NCBI RefSeq assembly: GCF_963675165.1 | Contig: NC_087384.1 | Span: forward strand, 2,564,501 to 2,628,500 | Source of the DNA: Halichondria panicea | Taxonomy: Eukaryota > Porifera > Demospongiae > Suberitida > Halichondriidae | Length of the DNA stretch: 64,000 bases | Direction: 5' to 3' | Shown: one piece after another, positions 13,501 to 24,043 of the stretch | How positions within the stretch are numbered: the first letter of the stretch is position 1 | How the letters are laid out: each line of letters starts with the position of its first letter | Made by a program: the position numbers and the translations under genes | Notes under the pieces: generated by a model | What the model saw: the letters and a program-made list of their open reading frames with translations, nothing else | The model's database searches: none | Told to the model about the DNA's origin: nothing

Positions 13501-16500
13501 CTTCCTCTATTTGAGTGTGTTGATGGCATTTTCAGATCATTACAAGATAAAAATGCCTATTTATGGCCCAGCAATGCTTGTAAAGCGGGTTATTCTGAAT
13601 GGAACAAATTCGCTCCAAATGCTATCTTCTTGTATGAATGTGGCACCTGGAGAGATATTGGCTCTCCGAAGGTCCTTAGAATATATACTTTAGCTGCAGA
13701 AGATCTTTATTGCAAGTTTATCTTTAAATTTTTCTATTACCTCAGCGAGATAGACAGGTATGAACATCTAAATCATATCAGAGTCACTTTATTCGACAAA
13801 AATGTTGTGTACAAAAACAGCAAATCCATGCACGAAAAGGAAAACATAGAAAGAGCCAAACAGTTTCTCCAAAAACTGACTTCACTCTGCTGTATTGGCA
13901 CTGACAAGTTGCGGCCTGTTAGCAGTTACTGTAATCATGAGATTGACATATTTGTTACTTTCCACAAGCACTTTTCCTTTCTCCCTGAATACTTCAAGGG
14001 TTCTCCAGCATGGACTGAATGGCTAGATTTCTTCAAGGAACTAGGATTAAGGCACACTGTCAGTCACACTGAATTTCTCAAGTTCTGCAAAGAAACTGCT
14101 AGAGGAAGTCACGAGGATATTGAAATAACTTCGACAGTTCTCTTTGAATATCTATTATCGGACAGCGCTAAGAAGGCAGAATGGCATTTTGAAGAATATT
14201 TTCTACACCAAGTAGCAGATATACCATTTGTGCCTACACAACTCCTTCCAGAAGTGACATGGATCAGAAGTGCACAATGTGGGTCAAACAACATAGTGGT
14301 GAACAGGCGCATGTGCTCCCTTGCCAAACTCAATGAAGCTGCCATTACAGACTGTCCCATTCTCTTGTGGACCGTAAAGCCGATAGTAAAACTTCCTAAA
14401 AACTGGAGGCCGTTGATTTTTTATGAGCACCGCCTGTTAGCAGATCAATTAGGTATTTCATATGAGCTTGACATTTCTCGTGTGATTGAAAACATACGAA
14501 ATATTTGTGCTTTGAAGAAATTCAGCAACTTTCAAAATTTTGATCATTATCCAGATTCTAACATACCCACTTCTGATAAAGCTGTGTCACTTATGACAGT
14601 GATGGTGGAAAACCTGACATTTTTACATAGGAAAGTACGTCAAGTTAGCAATGCTCACATACAGTTATTGAGGGGTATGCATTGCATTCCAGTGTATAGC
14701 ACATTTGAGAAGACACACAAGAATCACATAGTGCTTGTGGAGCCATTCAGTGTCTTGCATTGTGATGAACTTTTAACCGACAACTATTATCCGTTTCTTC
14801 ACAACCTTCCTGAGCAGTTAGGTTTTATAAGCTTCTTTCTGCAGCAGATTGGAGTAGAATCTTCGATCGGTTATAAGCACGTTCAGTTTGTCCTTCAGAA
14901 GGCCTACAAACTTTCCGCTGGGCAGGTACTTGAACAGAAAACAAGGACATGTGTTTTTGCAATAGTAGGGGAGCTCATCAATTTGTTAAGGGTTCAATCA
15001 CCCAATGGTCAGTTTGACATAATTGGAGAGACCCTCTCTCCTCTGTACCTGCCTAGTGATAACATGACACTAGTCCTCTCAACACAATTGCTGTATGCTG
15101 ATGAAAATTTCATGGGCAGAATTCATCTTGAGGAAACCCAGTATTCCCTTCTAAAGATTAGGGGAGAAGAAGGCAAGATCCAACTTTTTGAGAAAGATTT
15201 CTGTACAATGCTGCCAATGAAGGTTCGTCCTATTGGCTTATCAACGGTGTGTACCCAAACTGTTTTGCCAGAGTGTGAACCCATTGAACACATGAATGTT
15301 GGCAAAGCTTTGAATGGAACATTTGAAATGAAAAACTTTCTGCCACAGGCCATTTCTGCATGTGTTCAATACTACGCCAAGGCCAGGCAACCTTTGAAAA
15401 ATGTAGAAGCTATTGCTAGGGAGTTTTTGACCAGCACTGAAATAAAAACCCTAAGCCATTTACGAATGGCTGTCACTTTTAAAGAGGACCAAAAATTACT
15501 CGGTAACCTGGACTCCAAGTTCTACTTAGAAACAACTGGAGGCATTATCGGTGGGTGCTTGTACCTAGACTCGCAGTTGACAAATAATTTTAAAGTCGTA
15601 AGAGTTTTGTGCAACCAACTGCTTGGGCTATTTAGAATGAAACTAAACGAGCAGCTAATTACTCCTGACCTGTACGATATCTTCATTCAGCTTTTAAGTG
15701 TCCAGAATCCACAAGAAGTTAAGGAAATTTTAGAGGACAATAGCATTCCTCTACCTGAAAAAGGAATGATGGATGACACCACTTTCAAATTAGGTAAAGA
15801 AGTTGCAGAGTGTTGGCATTATAGACTTGATCAAGCAGTTGAGAATATTTTCCATCCTGGAGAGATAGTGGGATATGAAATGATGGAGAGTTACATCGTT
15901 TATGTGCAGATTATGCACCCTACTATGCCTGAAGGGTGTGAAAGCTTTGATTCCGTCCCTCGAATCAGTATGAAGTACAAAATACTAACACACCCAGACG
16001 ATGAGGAAGGAAAAGAAGTGGGTGTGCTTAAGCTCTACAAATTCCTCAGAGGTTTGAAGAAAGAGACGATTCTGGCAGAAGGAACAGATTTTGCACCGTA
16101 TTGGGGTGAAACAAACACGATTTATGTGCAGCAGGAATTACAAGGCGAGAACCTTCACGAAATCAAAGATTCTCTACTACGTCAACTGGATGAGATATGG
16201 AAACTACCAAAAGAAGAGATAAAGAAAGCTATAAGACGTCTCTGTCTCAAGTGGCATCCCGATAAGAATCTGGATGACCCTGCTGTTGCTGAAGAGCTGT
16301 TCAAGTTCCTTAATTCTGAGATATCAAGGAGAGATGTGGACAAGAACTTTGATATACATTGGGACGATCTGAACAGAACCGCACAGCGACAAAGAGAAAG
16401 CTATACAAGGCAGCAAGAGTCATCTTCACAATCACAAGCAAGGGGAGGTGGAATCGGTAGACCTACTGACTGGAGTGGAGCTTCTGCAGAGACACCACAA

Positions 16501-16956
16501 TTTAAAGAGGAAGATCTTCGGCCTGAAACAAATCCAGCTGAAGGAAGGCGCTGGTTAAAGCAAGCTGAGGCTAACTTTAAATCTCTTGTTGCATTGTTCA
16601 CTGAAGCAATTCATGAGGAGAAGATATGTGCTGATGTCTGCTTTATGGCTCACCAAGTAGCAGAGAAAGCTCTCAAAGGAGGCAAGTTCTTCGTGTGTGG
16701 ATTAGACCCTAACTCTCTTACGAATCACTACATTGGCCCCCACGCATGTGGTCTACAGTCTGAATGTCCTGAAGAGACTCACGGACTTGTCAATCACACC
16801 ACCCCCTTGGAGAACTACTACCTCAATCCACGGTACCCCAATCGCTGGCCATCTGGTATTGTGCCAGCTGATATGTACAACTATGAGCACGCCAAGCAAG
16901 CTAAGGATCATGCCGAGGCTATATTGAGAATTATCAAGAACATTGTAGTCTACTAA
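1584..16956 (+). CDS. SACS: Sacsin-like giant co-chaperone
   Basis: Exons 1584-1682, 2727-2985 and 3890-16956, with GT-AG introns whose phases close, giving about 4,474 aa (human sacsin is about 4.58 kDa-scale in residues, roughly 4,579). Three sacsin repeats with Hsp90-like ATPase folds are visible: the first is split by both introns (IIQNADDAGA, GIGFNSVYHLTD), the second starts near residue 1365 (LLQNADDAEA, GIGFCSVYHMTD) and the third near 2357 (LLQNTDDAKA, GIGFNVVYHLTD). A J domain with an intact HPD (KWHPDKN) lies at about 4220-4267 and a HEPN domain fills the last 140 residues. The family links Hsp70 chaperoning to intermediate filaments and mitochondria; that role is from family knowledge. 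No ubiquitin-like domain precedes repeat 1. The donor of exon 1 (AAG/GTGCAG) is weak. The single giant exon resembles the vertebrate gene. Confidence 0.95.
2017..2431. mobile_element. 415-bp inverted-repeat MITE in sacsin intron 1
   Basis: The ends are inverted: CCGTATATGCTCGATCAG on the left and its near mirror on the right, matching at about 23 of 27 positions. Both ends abut the dinucleotide TA, as expected for a Tc1/mariner-type target duplication. Inside, a segment around 2077-2113 is repeated directly at about 2369-2405. No transposase frame is present, so it is a non-autonomous element. Confidence 0.75.
12478..12771 (+). repeat. Three-unit coding repeat inside sacsin
   Basis: Three tandem coding units of 33, 30 and 35 codons at 12478-12576, 12577-12666 and 12667-12771. 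Each runs from a LLxAK segment to an INTAEIITSPTEPLE-like segment (INTAEIITSPTEPL, INTAEVITSPPESL, INTTEIVTIPTDPL). All units stay in frame, are rich in Thr, Ser, Pro and acidic residues, and lie between repeat 3 and the J domain. They look like a disordered linker that grew by duplication. Confidence 0.85.
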
Positions 16957-17082
16957 TATAAGTGTGTGTAACCAGAGGATTGTACCAATTGTATATAGTT
17001 GGCTATATTGAGAATTATCAAGAACATTGTATTATAATATAAGTGTGTGTGTAACCAGAGGATTGTACCAATTGTGTAGTTG
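16917..17082. repeat. 84-bp tandem duplication across the sacsin stop codon
   Basis: The last codons, the stop and the first 3' UTR bases at 16917-17000 are repeated at 17001-17082 with a few differences (for example GTCTAC missing and one extra GT in the second copy). The first copy provides the real stop; the second is 3' UTR. Confidence 0.9.
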
Positions 17083-17237
17083 GACTGTTCGACATTAATT
17101 TTATTTTTCAGTACAAGAGATCGATGTTTAGATACACGTATTGTAAATATACATGTATGTACCTATAATTATATAATAATTATAATTCTGCAATTGGGAA
17201 TTGATTGCCAAAATGAGTAAAAGGAAGAATGAATAAG

Positions 17238-18815
17238 TCACTTATTAGATGGTGAGGGTGTGGAAACCTTAGATTTCACTCCGTCTGACGGTGAGGGGGA
17301 TTTTGCCCGGGGAACTTTCTCGAGCAGCTCAGGCATGTCCTTGACTTCGTCATAACGTTTCCAAAGTTTGTACAAATCAAGAATTTGAGTAGTAATCTCA
17401 AGAATCTTCCCCATGTCTACGGATAGTTCGGCAAACCATCCTTTGACGTCTTTCTTGTTGACAACAGCTGCCATGTGAATTGCCGCAAGTGCTATCATGT
17501 AGGGAGGGTACATCAGGCACACATCACACCTGAAAGAGAGTATGGGCATGACACACACACACACATACATAACATGTGACACACACACATACGTAACATA
17601 CAAACTCTGCGTGAGTGTCAGGCACACAATTGTGTACATATTTGAAATGACTTGAGAGCCAACCACTGTGTGTTAACCAACACAATGCTGACATACACGT
17701 AACATTAATTATATACATACATGTACACTTTTATGTGCTGGCCTGTTATGAAATAGTAATGGCAGGAGCAAATGAGGAGATGGTGCAGATTCTGTATCGT
17801 CCTGGCCTGCTATGTACCATTGCCATATAATTATGTCAAACCGCTAAGTGCTGCTAATTCACTATTATTAGGATCAAACGCGTTATCAGCCGCACAGGTA
17901 ATGGGTTAGAGATAGTGAATACGCTCATAGTAAGACGCTCCATCTCCTCATGTGCTCCTGGTAATGTAATCGACATATATGTACTCTTTGGATGTTCATG
18001 TAACACAAATAATGTTATAATTATACAATTAATGGTCTTAAAAAAAGTTTGCAAATCTGATCTGGCATTTTATCATCAAATTACGAGGTCACGGATTTTA
18101 GGAGCTTTTCATTTTGGAATTAGGCTTTAATTATGAGCCGAGCAATTCATTTTCAGAGGTCTATAACTACATGTATAATGAAGCCTCTGCATTCTACACA
18201 AATGTACGTACGTTGGTTATGCAAGTTTCATGTGACAGTACAGTATACACACCTATATGTGTCGTTGACGATCCTCCAAGCTGTCGACAACAGGGTGTCC
18301 TGTTGTCCCATATCAGCCACGTAAAGGGTCAGAGGTCGGTAGGGATGGTACACAATCAAGCAACAATCCATCATTTCCAACAGAATAAACTCACACTCTT
18401 GGATGTTGTGTGCATTGTACGGAAAGGCGTCTAGCTTAAATATGGCCGCATACTTCTGCCGGAACACGTGTTTACATCTCATAATGATATTATGAGCAGG
18501 CACCATTCCACATTCTTCTACTTTTGAGGCCAAGTGGATGCATGTTGGGCATAGGAGCAAGGGGTTTATATCCTTGAGGGAGTGTCGGGAATAGAACCTT
18601 TTGTAGTACACAATTGCAGTTGAGATCACTTGTTGTCTCAGTTTTAACGGTTCAGCTCCTAGGCATTGAATGAAGTTAGCGAAAAATATGTGAACTTTTT
18701 GAAGATTTTCACTCGATTCAAGAAAAGTTAAGTCGTGCTGCTTTCCGATTTCAATCTCTTGCTTGTCCAACAGCCATTCTTGGTAGTGACTAGATTGCCA
18801 GAAGTTACCAGCCAT
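17238..18815 (-). CDS. CCNC: Cyclin C, Mediator kinase module subunit
   Basis: Two exons on the minus strand, 18815-18253 and 17529-17238, joined in phase 2 through one GT-AG intron, giving 284 aa (human cyclin C is 283). The start MAGNFWQSSHY is essentially that of animal cyclin C. Cyclin-box landmarks are clear: LKLRQQVI, YYKRFYSR, LASKVEE, LLEMMDCCLIVYHPYRPL, then MYPPYMIALA and WFAELSVDM in exon 2. The protein partners CDK8/19 in the Mediator kinase module in the nucleus (family knowledge). A GTG one codon upstream is not a start. Its 5' end lies only about 150 bp from the 3' end of the CCDC33-like gene on the same strand. Confidence 0.96.
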
Positions 18816-18966
18816 CACTATAAAATCATGTGTATATATCTTGCTTGTTTTCCTACGGTGGTTGTTTTACAATTTCAAATTTTCTTATAGAATTCGGATT
18901 ATTAGAATCAATAATTAAACCACAGGAATGTAATAACAACTTATAATTATTCTGTGTTTTCTAGCA

Positions 18967-21792
18967 TCAAAAACTGAGTCTTGGCTCTATACTGTCACCA
19001 AAAACAGATTGTGGGTGTGCAATGCTTAATGAGTTTCGAGAGGATAATTGCCGAGAAACTGACATTAATTGACGCCTACGCTCCTCCTCTGCTCTCGATT
19101 GTGGCTGCAATCGATTTCTTATGTCTTGACTTGCTCGGGTTGGTGGTTGAGAAATGGGGTTAGGATTGTCATCGATCCTTGCCGTCCTTGAATGGCTGCT
19201 TTCTATTGCTTCTCTGTCTGTTATTCTGGATTGCTGCCTGTGGGTTACTATTTTGTTTCTATAAGTAGTAAGCTCTTCTTCTAGAATTTGCACTCTTGCT
19301 CGATACTCGGCTAACTGTACTTCATACTGGGCTTTGTCTTGAGCCCATGTTTTCACGTTTACTTCAAGTTCACGTAGTAGGGTTTTCTCTCTTGCAGAAG
19401 CAATCTTTACTTTCTGGTTTGCTTCAAATACCTTTGTCTGCTCGTGCAAACCTTTGCCCTGTCTTCTTCTGTTCTCCTCTAGTTGAGTCTCAAAGTCTAC
19501 ACACTTGGCTCTAAGTTTGGAAACATCTGCTCTCAATGCACTGATCGTTGCTTCCTGAGTGTGATTTTGTCGAGGATTTGACGACAGTTCTTGGTTTTGG
19601 TATAGGCTTTTCCTCAGCCTTGTGTTTTCTTTACTCAGAACAGCAATTGCTTCTTTCACCTTGACATTTTGTGCATTCTGTTCAAGTAATGATTCCAATT
19701 GAACAATTATCTCTTCTTGTTGCTTACAAATATCAGAACACTTGCGATACTTTTCGTACTTCAACTGCAAATGTCGAACGAGTTTCTGTTGAGCAGAGTG
19801 TGCTTCTTGTACCTGTATTAGTTTCGCTTCGACTTCATTCTTCTCGATTAACACATTTTGTAAGGTTTTTACTTTGTTCTGAAGTAACTGTTTCGCAGTA
19901 ATTTCTGTACTAAGCCGTTGTGATTGCTCTAAAATCTTGTGGATAAGGTCAGCTTTTGTCAGTGCACTCAGAGCTGCCTGGTCGGCAGAAGAGAGAATAA
20001 CACTGCTCTCCAATTGTAGAAGATGCTCCTCCAATCGTTTAATGTCTCTTCGCAAGTTTTTGTTCTGCTCCCTCAGTTGTAGTATGTCCACTCCCATCTT
20101 TTTCACAGCCGTTTTGTAGTCTGATGTTGATTCTGGTTTGGACTCCTTCTCGAGTTCATCTCTGAGTTCTTTCGATAGAATAGATGTCAGCAATCCTGGT
20201 TGTATACCTTTAACTGGAGAAAGGTCATTGAAATTTGGAAGTGAATGCATCTGTGTGCCGACATCTGCGTTAAGAAATTTCATACTAGTAGACTTCCACC
20301 TCAACACTCCAAAAATCTTGTGGGCGACACTCTCTGAATCGGATTGTGCTATGTCAGAATCATTGATCTCCCAGTACACTCCATTCGCATTGTCTGGACT
20401 TGATAAAACCGAGCTCATTGTACTTGGAATCTCAATGTTAGTCGATGCAACTTGAGAAGATTGCCACCATAGCTTTGTCTTGTGTTTTCTGCTGGGAGCG
20501 TAAAGCTTTAATATGATACTGACTCCTTTCGCTTTGGATCGAAAAAATGGGTGGAGTGGGTAGAAGACGTAAGCTGGGGATGTCTCAGATGTTTTCTCAT
20601 ATTTGACTACCGCCACAGTATTTTCTTTGTTGTTCATAAAAGGGGCCATTTTCGTATTCAATGCAGTTTGAGACCTAGCCAAATCAGCAAATTCAATCAA
20701 AAGAACAACATCCTCACTTCTGAGGGACGAATCCAGCTCAATTCCGTACACGAGAAATTCAAGGCCTTCAAATTTTGGGTATTGTGAAACGGATGGTGTG
20801 AGCATAACAGAAGCAGTCATTGTGGGTTCCTCCATACCAGACGAATGATGCAGAGCACTGTGCCCACCAGTTCCTGCCATCCACCTCCAGTTATACTCCC
20901 AGTTGTACTGCTTAAATGGCAACAGCTTCTGCAGAGAATGTGCAGCAGAGAACACGACTAAGTCGTTGTTAGCAAGATACAGCTCTACATAGCCTTCATT
21001 CCCTTCGGATGTCAAGGCAACAGGCTTTAAAATCTGATGTGTGTAGAGACTTTTGCTACCATCTGTATTTTCAAACAAGCTTTTCTCACGCGTGATGACA
21101 TTAGAGCCAATCTTTGCAGCTGGCGTGAGGTTTGCAGCTTTGAGATACGTGTTGACTGAGTGAAACACAACGCTCAGTTTTGGAGAGTCACTGAGGAACG
21201 GATCTGAAGTAGACAGTTCGTTCTCTCTCTCCAGAAGTTCAGGTAAGGATGGAAATATTGATTTCTCTGGCTCTGCAAGGTGATCAAGGACTGCATTCAG
21301 ATTCATCCATGTTACTCTCGACTTGATCTTGGGGATTGACTTAGGGCACACTACCTTAAACCAAATTGTGCCAACAACTTTTTTGATATCTGATCCTTCG
21401 ACATCTGAGGTCAGATATGCAATTTGTACTTGCTTGGCTCTCACGGAAACCTCAGAAACTAATTGTTGTAGGTATTTTGATTTCGAAACGGAGAATGTAT
21501 ATGGAAAGAGACTTTTTGCGATTGTCTTGGGTGGTTTGTCGCTTTGTGAGACTGTTGATGATGAATCAATGTCTTCTTCTAGATCAGGGGTATTGATGCT
21601 AAACAGAAATGCTGCACTTGGACAGGTTTGCTTGAAGTTATAAGAAAACTTGGGCCATGTATTGTGGTTTTGTAGATCAATTGCTGCTGATTTGTTCATA
21701 GCTCCATCATTTTTTGTCTCAGCTTGACATTGCAGCTCATAGTTCGTGATCCCTTTCATCTCAGCTCTTACAATTTCTATGTGAACATCCAT
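18967..21792 (-). CDS. CCDC33: C2/coiled-coil protein, CCDC33-like
   Basis: Single uninterrupted exon of 941 aa. I chose the ATG at 21792 because it sits in a perfect Kozak context (GCCACCATGG) and begins a plausible C2-like strand (MDVHIEIVRAEMKG); the frame is open further upstream without a better start. The first 550 residues look beta-rich and C2-like; from about residue 555 to 860 the protein is a long coiled coil (YKTAVKKMGVDILQLREQ, then LQNVLIEKNEVEAKL and QQEEIIVQLESLL). The order and wording of these coiled-coil segments resemble animal CCDC33, a testis/cilium-associated protein, but this rests on memory and no alignment was run. The tail is Arg/Gln/Ser rich and disordered. It is head-to-head with MRPL18. 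Confidence 0.65.
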   Translation of the reverse strand: MDVHIEIVRAEMKGITNYELQCQAETKNDGAMNKSAAIDLQNHNTWPKFSYNFKQTCPSAAFLFSINTPDLEEDIDSSSTVSQSDKPPKTIAKSLFPYTFSVSKSKYLQQLVSEVSVRAKQVQIAYLTSDVEGSDIKKVVGTIWFKVVCPKSIPKIKSRVTWMNLNAVLDHLAEPEKSIFPSLPELLERENELSTSDPFLSDSPKLSVVFHSVNTYLKAANLTPAAKIGSNVITREKSLFENTDGSKSLYTHQILKPVALTSEGNEGYVELYLANNDLVVFSAAHSLQKLLPFKQYNWEYNWRWMAGTGGHSALHHSSGMEEPTMTASVMLTPSVSQYPKFEGLEFLVYGIELDSSLRSEDVVLLIEFADLARSQTALNTKMAPFMNNKENTVAVVKYEKTSETSPAYVFYPLHPFFRSKAKGVSIILKLYAPSRKHKTKLWWQSSQVASTNIEIPSTMSSVLSSPDNANGVYWEINDSDIAQSDSESVAHKIFGVLRWKSTSMKFLNADVGTQMHSLPNFNDLSPVKGIQPGLLTSILSKELRDELEKESKPESTSDYKTAVKKMGVDILQLREQNKNLRRDIKRLEEHLLQLESSVILSSADQAALSALTKADLIHKILEQSQRLSTEITAKQLLQNKVKTLQNVLIEKNEVEAKLIQVQEAHSAQQKLVRHLQLKYEKYRKCSDICKQQEEIIVQLESLLEQNAQNVKVKEAIAVLSKENTRLRKSLYQNQELSSNPRQNHTQEATISALRADVSKLRAKCVDFETQLEENRRRQGKGLHEQTKVFEANQKVKIASAREKTLLRELEVNVKTWAQDKAQYEVQLAEYRARVQILEEELTTYRNKIVTHRQQSRITDREAIESSHSRTARIDDNPNPISQPPTRASQDIRNRLQPQSRAEEERRRQLMSVSRQLSSRNSLSIAHPQSVFGDSIEPRLSF

Positions 21793-22013
21793 GGTGGCAA
21801 GTCGACAAACAAGGATTCCGAAGCAATAACTGCATGCATGAGCTGTGAGTTTTTTCAATAAACACTTTTTTTTTAGTGTTTTTTGGGGTTTTTGTGGCTT
21901 CTTGTTGAATATTATGCCAGCCCCACCCTCTTTTGAGGTCATAGTGCAATTTATTTAGAAAAGTGGTTGTGATCCTTCACTGTTTGTTCTCTTGCAAAGA
22001 GTTTATGTGATCT
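21793..22013. promoter_or_regulatory. Probable bidirectional promoter, CCDC33-like / MRPL18
   Basis: Only 221 bp separate the two divergent start codons, so both 5' UTRs and core promoters must lie here. A GGGTGGGGCT box occurs at about 21920 on the minus strand. No TATA box is obvious. Confidence 0.6.
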
Positions 22014-23669
22014 ATGGCTTGTTTTGGGCTGTTCAGGACTGGTAATAACTTCAAGTGTCTTCATACATGTAGCAGATTCCTTTCAAATGGATTTAAGCAG
22101 AACATTGCCAACAGGAGCTCATCAATGTGCTTTGGTGCTCCCCATGTGAACTGTGCTGCGTTGGAAGAGGGAGTGACAAAGTTCTATAGGAATAGAAATC
22201 CAAGGAGTTTGGAGCTGTTAGGTGTTGCTGAGAAACCAAAAGGTTTTTGGACCAAAACTCGTCGCGTTGATTACTACCACAGGTGAACAATCTCTTGCCT
22301 CCAGCAGCATTGTATCTGTCTATAATTATGCCTCGGTTGCACATGCGCAGCGAGATATATGGTAGTGTGTGCTACAGCTGCTCAATGATATTAAAACTAT
22401 AGGCTTCTAGTCACGTTTTCTTGGATTGCAATTGTGGAATTGCAAAATATAATGCTTCGTTCTCGAGTTATGGCTAGTTTTGCTTCCGTTGAAGGCTGTT
22501 GGAGACTCTTCAGACTCTTGTGTAGCAACGTCTGTTGTCTATTCTATTTAGTAATTAGCTCTGCACTAGAACGCTAGCTATTCGTACCGGCAAGAGTGAG
22601 AAAAGAGCACAAAGCCACACTAGCTGTTTCTCATTAATTATGGACTTTGAACTTTCGGCATCCTTTTAGCAATGATTAAGGTCGATCATTTCCCACTCTT
22701 TTTCTGCTCTGATTTGCTGTAGTCTCGCGGCCATACTGTGAAGAACTGGTTGATCTATTTTTATGGTCTGCGAAACTAGATATTCTCTGCATGTAGTAAG
22801 CATTAATTGTAACTGTACACGTGTGTATTTCATGCATATTATTAGTACTGTAGTTTCACATTGCTATGGCGCCTCCACCGAGGCATCGATCAGCACCCAC
22901 AGTGTTTTTTATAGATAGTACAATAATTATATTTGTGTTCACGTATAGCGTACATGCATGTGCCTAAATGTACGTATGTCCCTGGGGTGGTAAGTTAGTG
23001 TGTCAATCATGTAATGCTTTTGTTGTGGACATCCTCTATCACACTATAAACCACCACAGATTGTTGGTGGACAAATCATCCAGACATTTCACAGCATTTG
23101 TGCACCACAATAATGGGAACAGAATAGTGGATGCATCCACAAAAGAGTTCTGCGTTAGCCGACACCTATACAAGACCAGTGACTGTTGTGCTGCCTACAA
23201 TATAGGCAGGGTAGTTGCTCATCGATGCAAGAATGCTGGCCTGAACAGGGTCATGTGGGAACACAAATGGGATAGAGACCATGCGAGGGTAAGCGCTACT
23301 GTGTACAGTAGAGCCTTCAAATAAAGGACACTTGGAATTAAGCAGCCATTATGTTCGTTTTTTTAGAGAGGCTATCCTTAATTTAGAGACATGAATATGA
23401 AGAGTGTCCTTTAATCAATTGCCATGTACATGCTTGACTTACTTTATTCAGTATAGCTGCCTATAAGTGGTTATACAGCCATGTTCTTCTATAGTATAGT
23501 TTTAAATTGGATAATTTTACGTGGCATATAGTACATGTTTTATATCACCTTGTGACAATTATTCATGCAGATCAAAGCGTTTGTGAGTGGCCTGAAGGAA
23601 GAAGGACTCATTCTCAACGAACCGAAACCCAAAAAGAGTCTACCAGAACCTGGTGAACTTCCTAGGTAG
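22014..23669 (+). CDS. MRPL18: Mitochondrial large-subunit ribosomal protein uL18m
   Basis: Three exons, 22014-22282, 23060-23288 and 23571-23669; phases 2 and 0 close and yield 198 aa (human 180). The family signature NRNPRSLELLGVA is in exon 1; exon 2 has the uL18 core (HLYKT, IGRVVAHRCKNAGL) and exon 3 the final helix KAFVSGLKEEGLIL. The basic, Ser/Arg-containing N terminus fits a mitochondrial targeting peptide. The protein should bind 5S-like or adjacent rRNA in the mitoribosome central protuberance (family knowledge). Intron 1 is filled by a dispersed MITE. The exon 2 acceptor (ACCACAG) has a weak pyrimidine tract, but the R-L-L-V junction only works there. Confidence 0.93.
22324..22905. 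mobile_element. Dispersed MITE-like element, copy 1 (MRPL18 intron 1)
   Basis: One of four related copies in the window. Ends carry ATGCCTCGGT and, inverted, ACCGAGGCAT. Shared interior blocks include TTTTCTTGGATT, CTCGAGTTATGG, CTCTGCACTAGAA and GGTCGATCATTTCCCACT. This copy and copy 3 lie in one orientation, copies 2 and 4 in the other. No coding capacity. Confidence 0.8.
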
Positions 23670-24043
23670 TCACATGAACTCCTTTGTCTATCACACACTT
23701 GTCATGCATGTGCTCGTTCTCACAATGCTTGTTTATTCAATTGGTCATTCCCAAGAGTAACTAGTATGTTATTGTATCACAAACAAAAAGGTTAGTAAGA
23801 TTGACATAAAAGGATGGATTATAAAACAATGAGATTGAACTTTTAAAAATTAGGATTGTTTATGTAATTGTTTCTGGTTGATCGGCTGAAGTGAGTGACT
23901 CGGTGATTGAATCGAGACTGCAGGGGTGAATGATATGTATGTGAATTGTACTGACCTATGTACTGTGTGTTTGACATAAAATGATCGAAGCTAGGGGATA
24001 TTTCATAACTATGAGGGTTTTACTATGAAGTAGACGGTTGGTC
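23670..24043. other. Convergent spacer between MRPL18 and the RILP-like gene
   Basis: About 370 bp holding the two converging 3' UTRs. A TTTATT at about 23730 reads AATAAA on the minus strand and could serve the RILP-like gene. Nothing else was recognised. Confidence 0.4.

Noticed and set aside
18967-21792. Identification as CEP120
   Set aside because: CEP120 also has C2 domains and a coiled coil, but its recalled sequence does not resemble this protein, whereas the coiled-coil segments resemble CCDC33.
21793-21942. N-terminal extension of the CCDC33-like protein
   Set aside because: The frame is open, but the extra 50 residues are low-complexity Lys/Pro and the ATG at 21792 has a perfect Kozak context.
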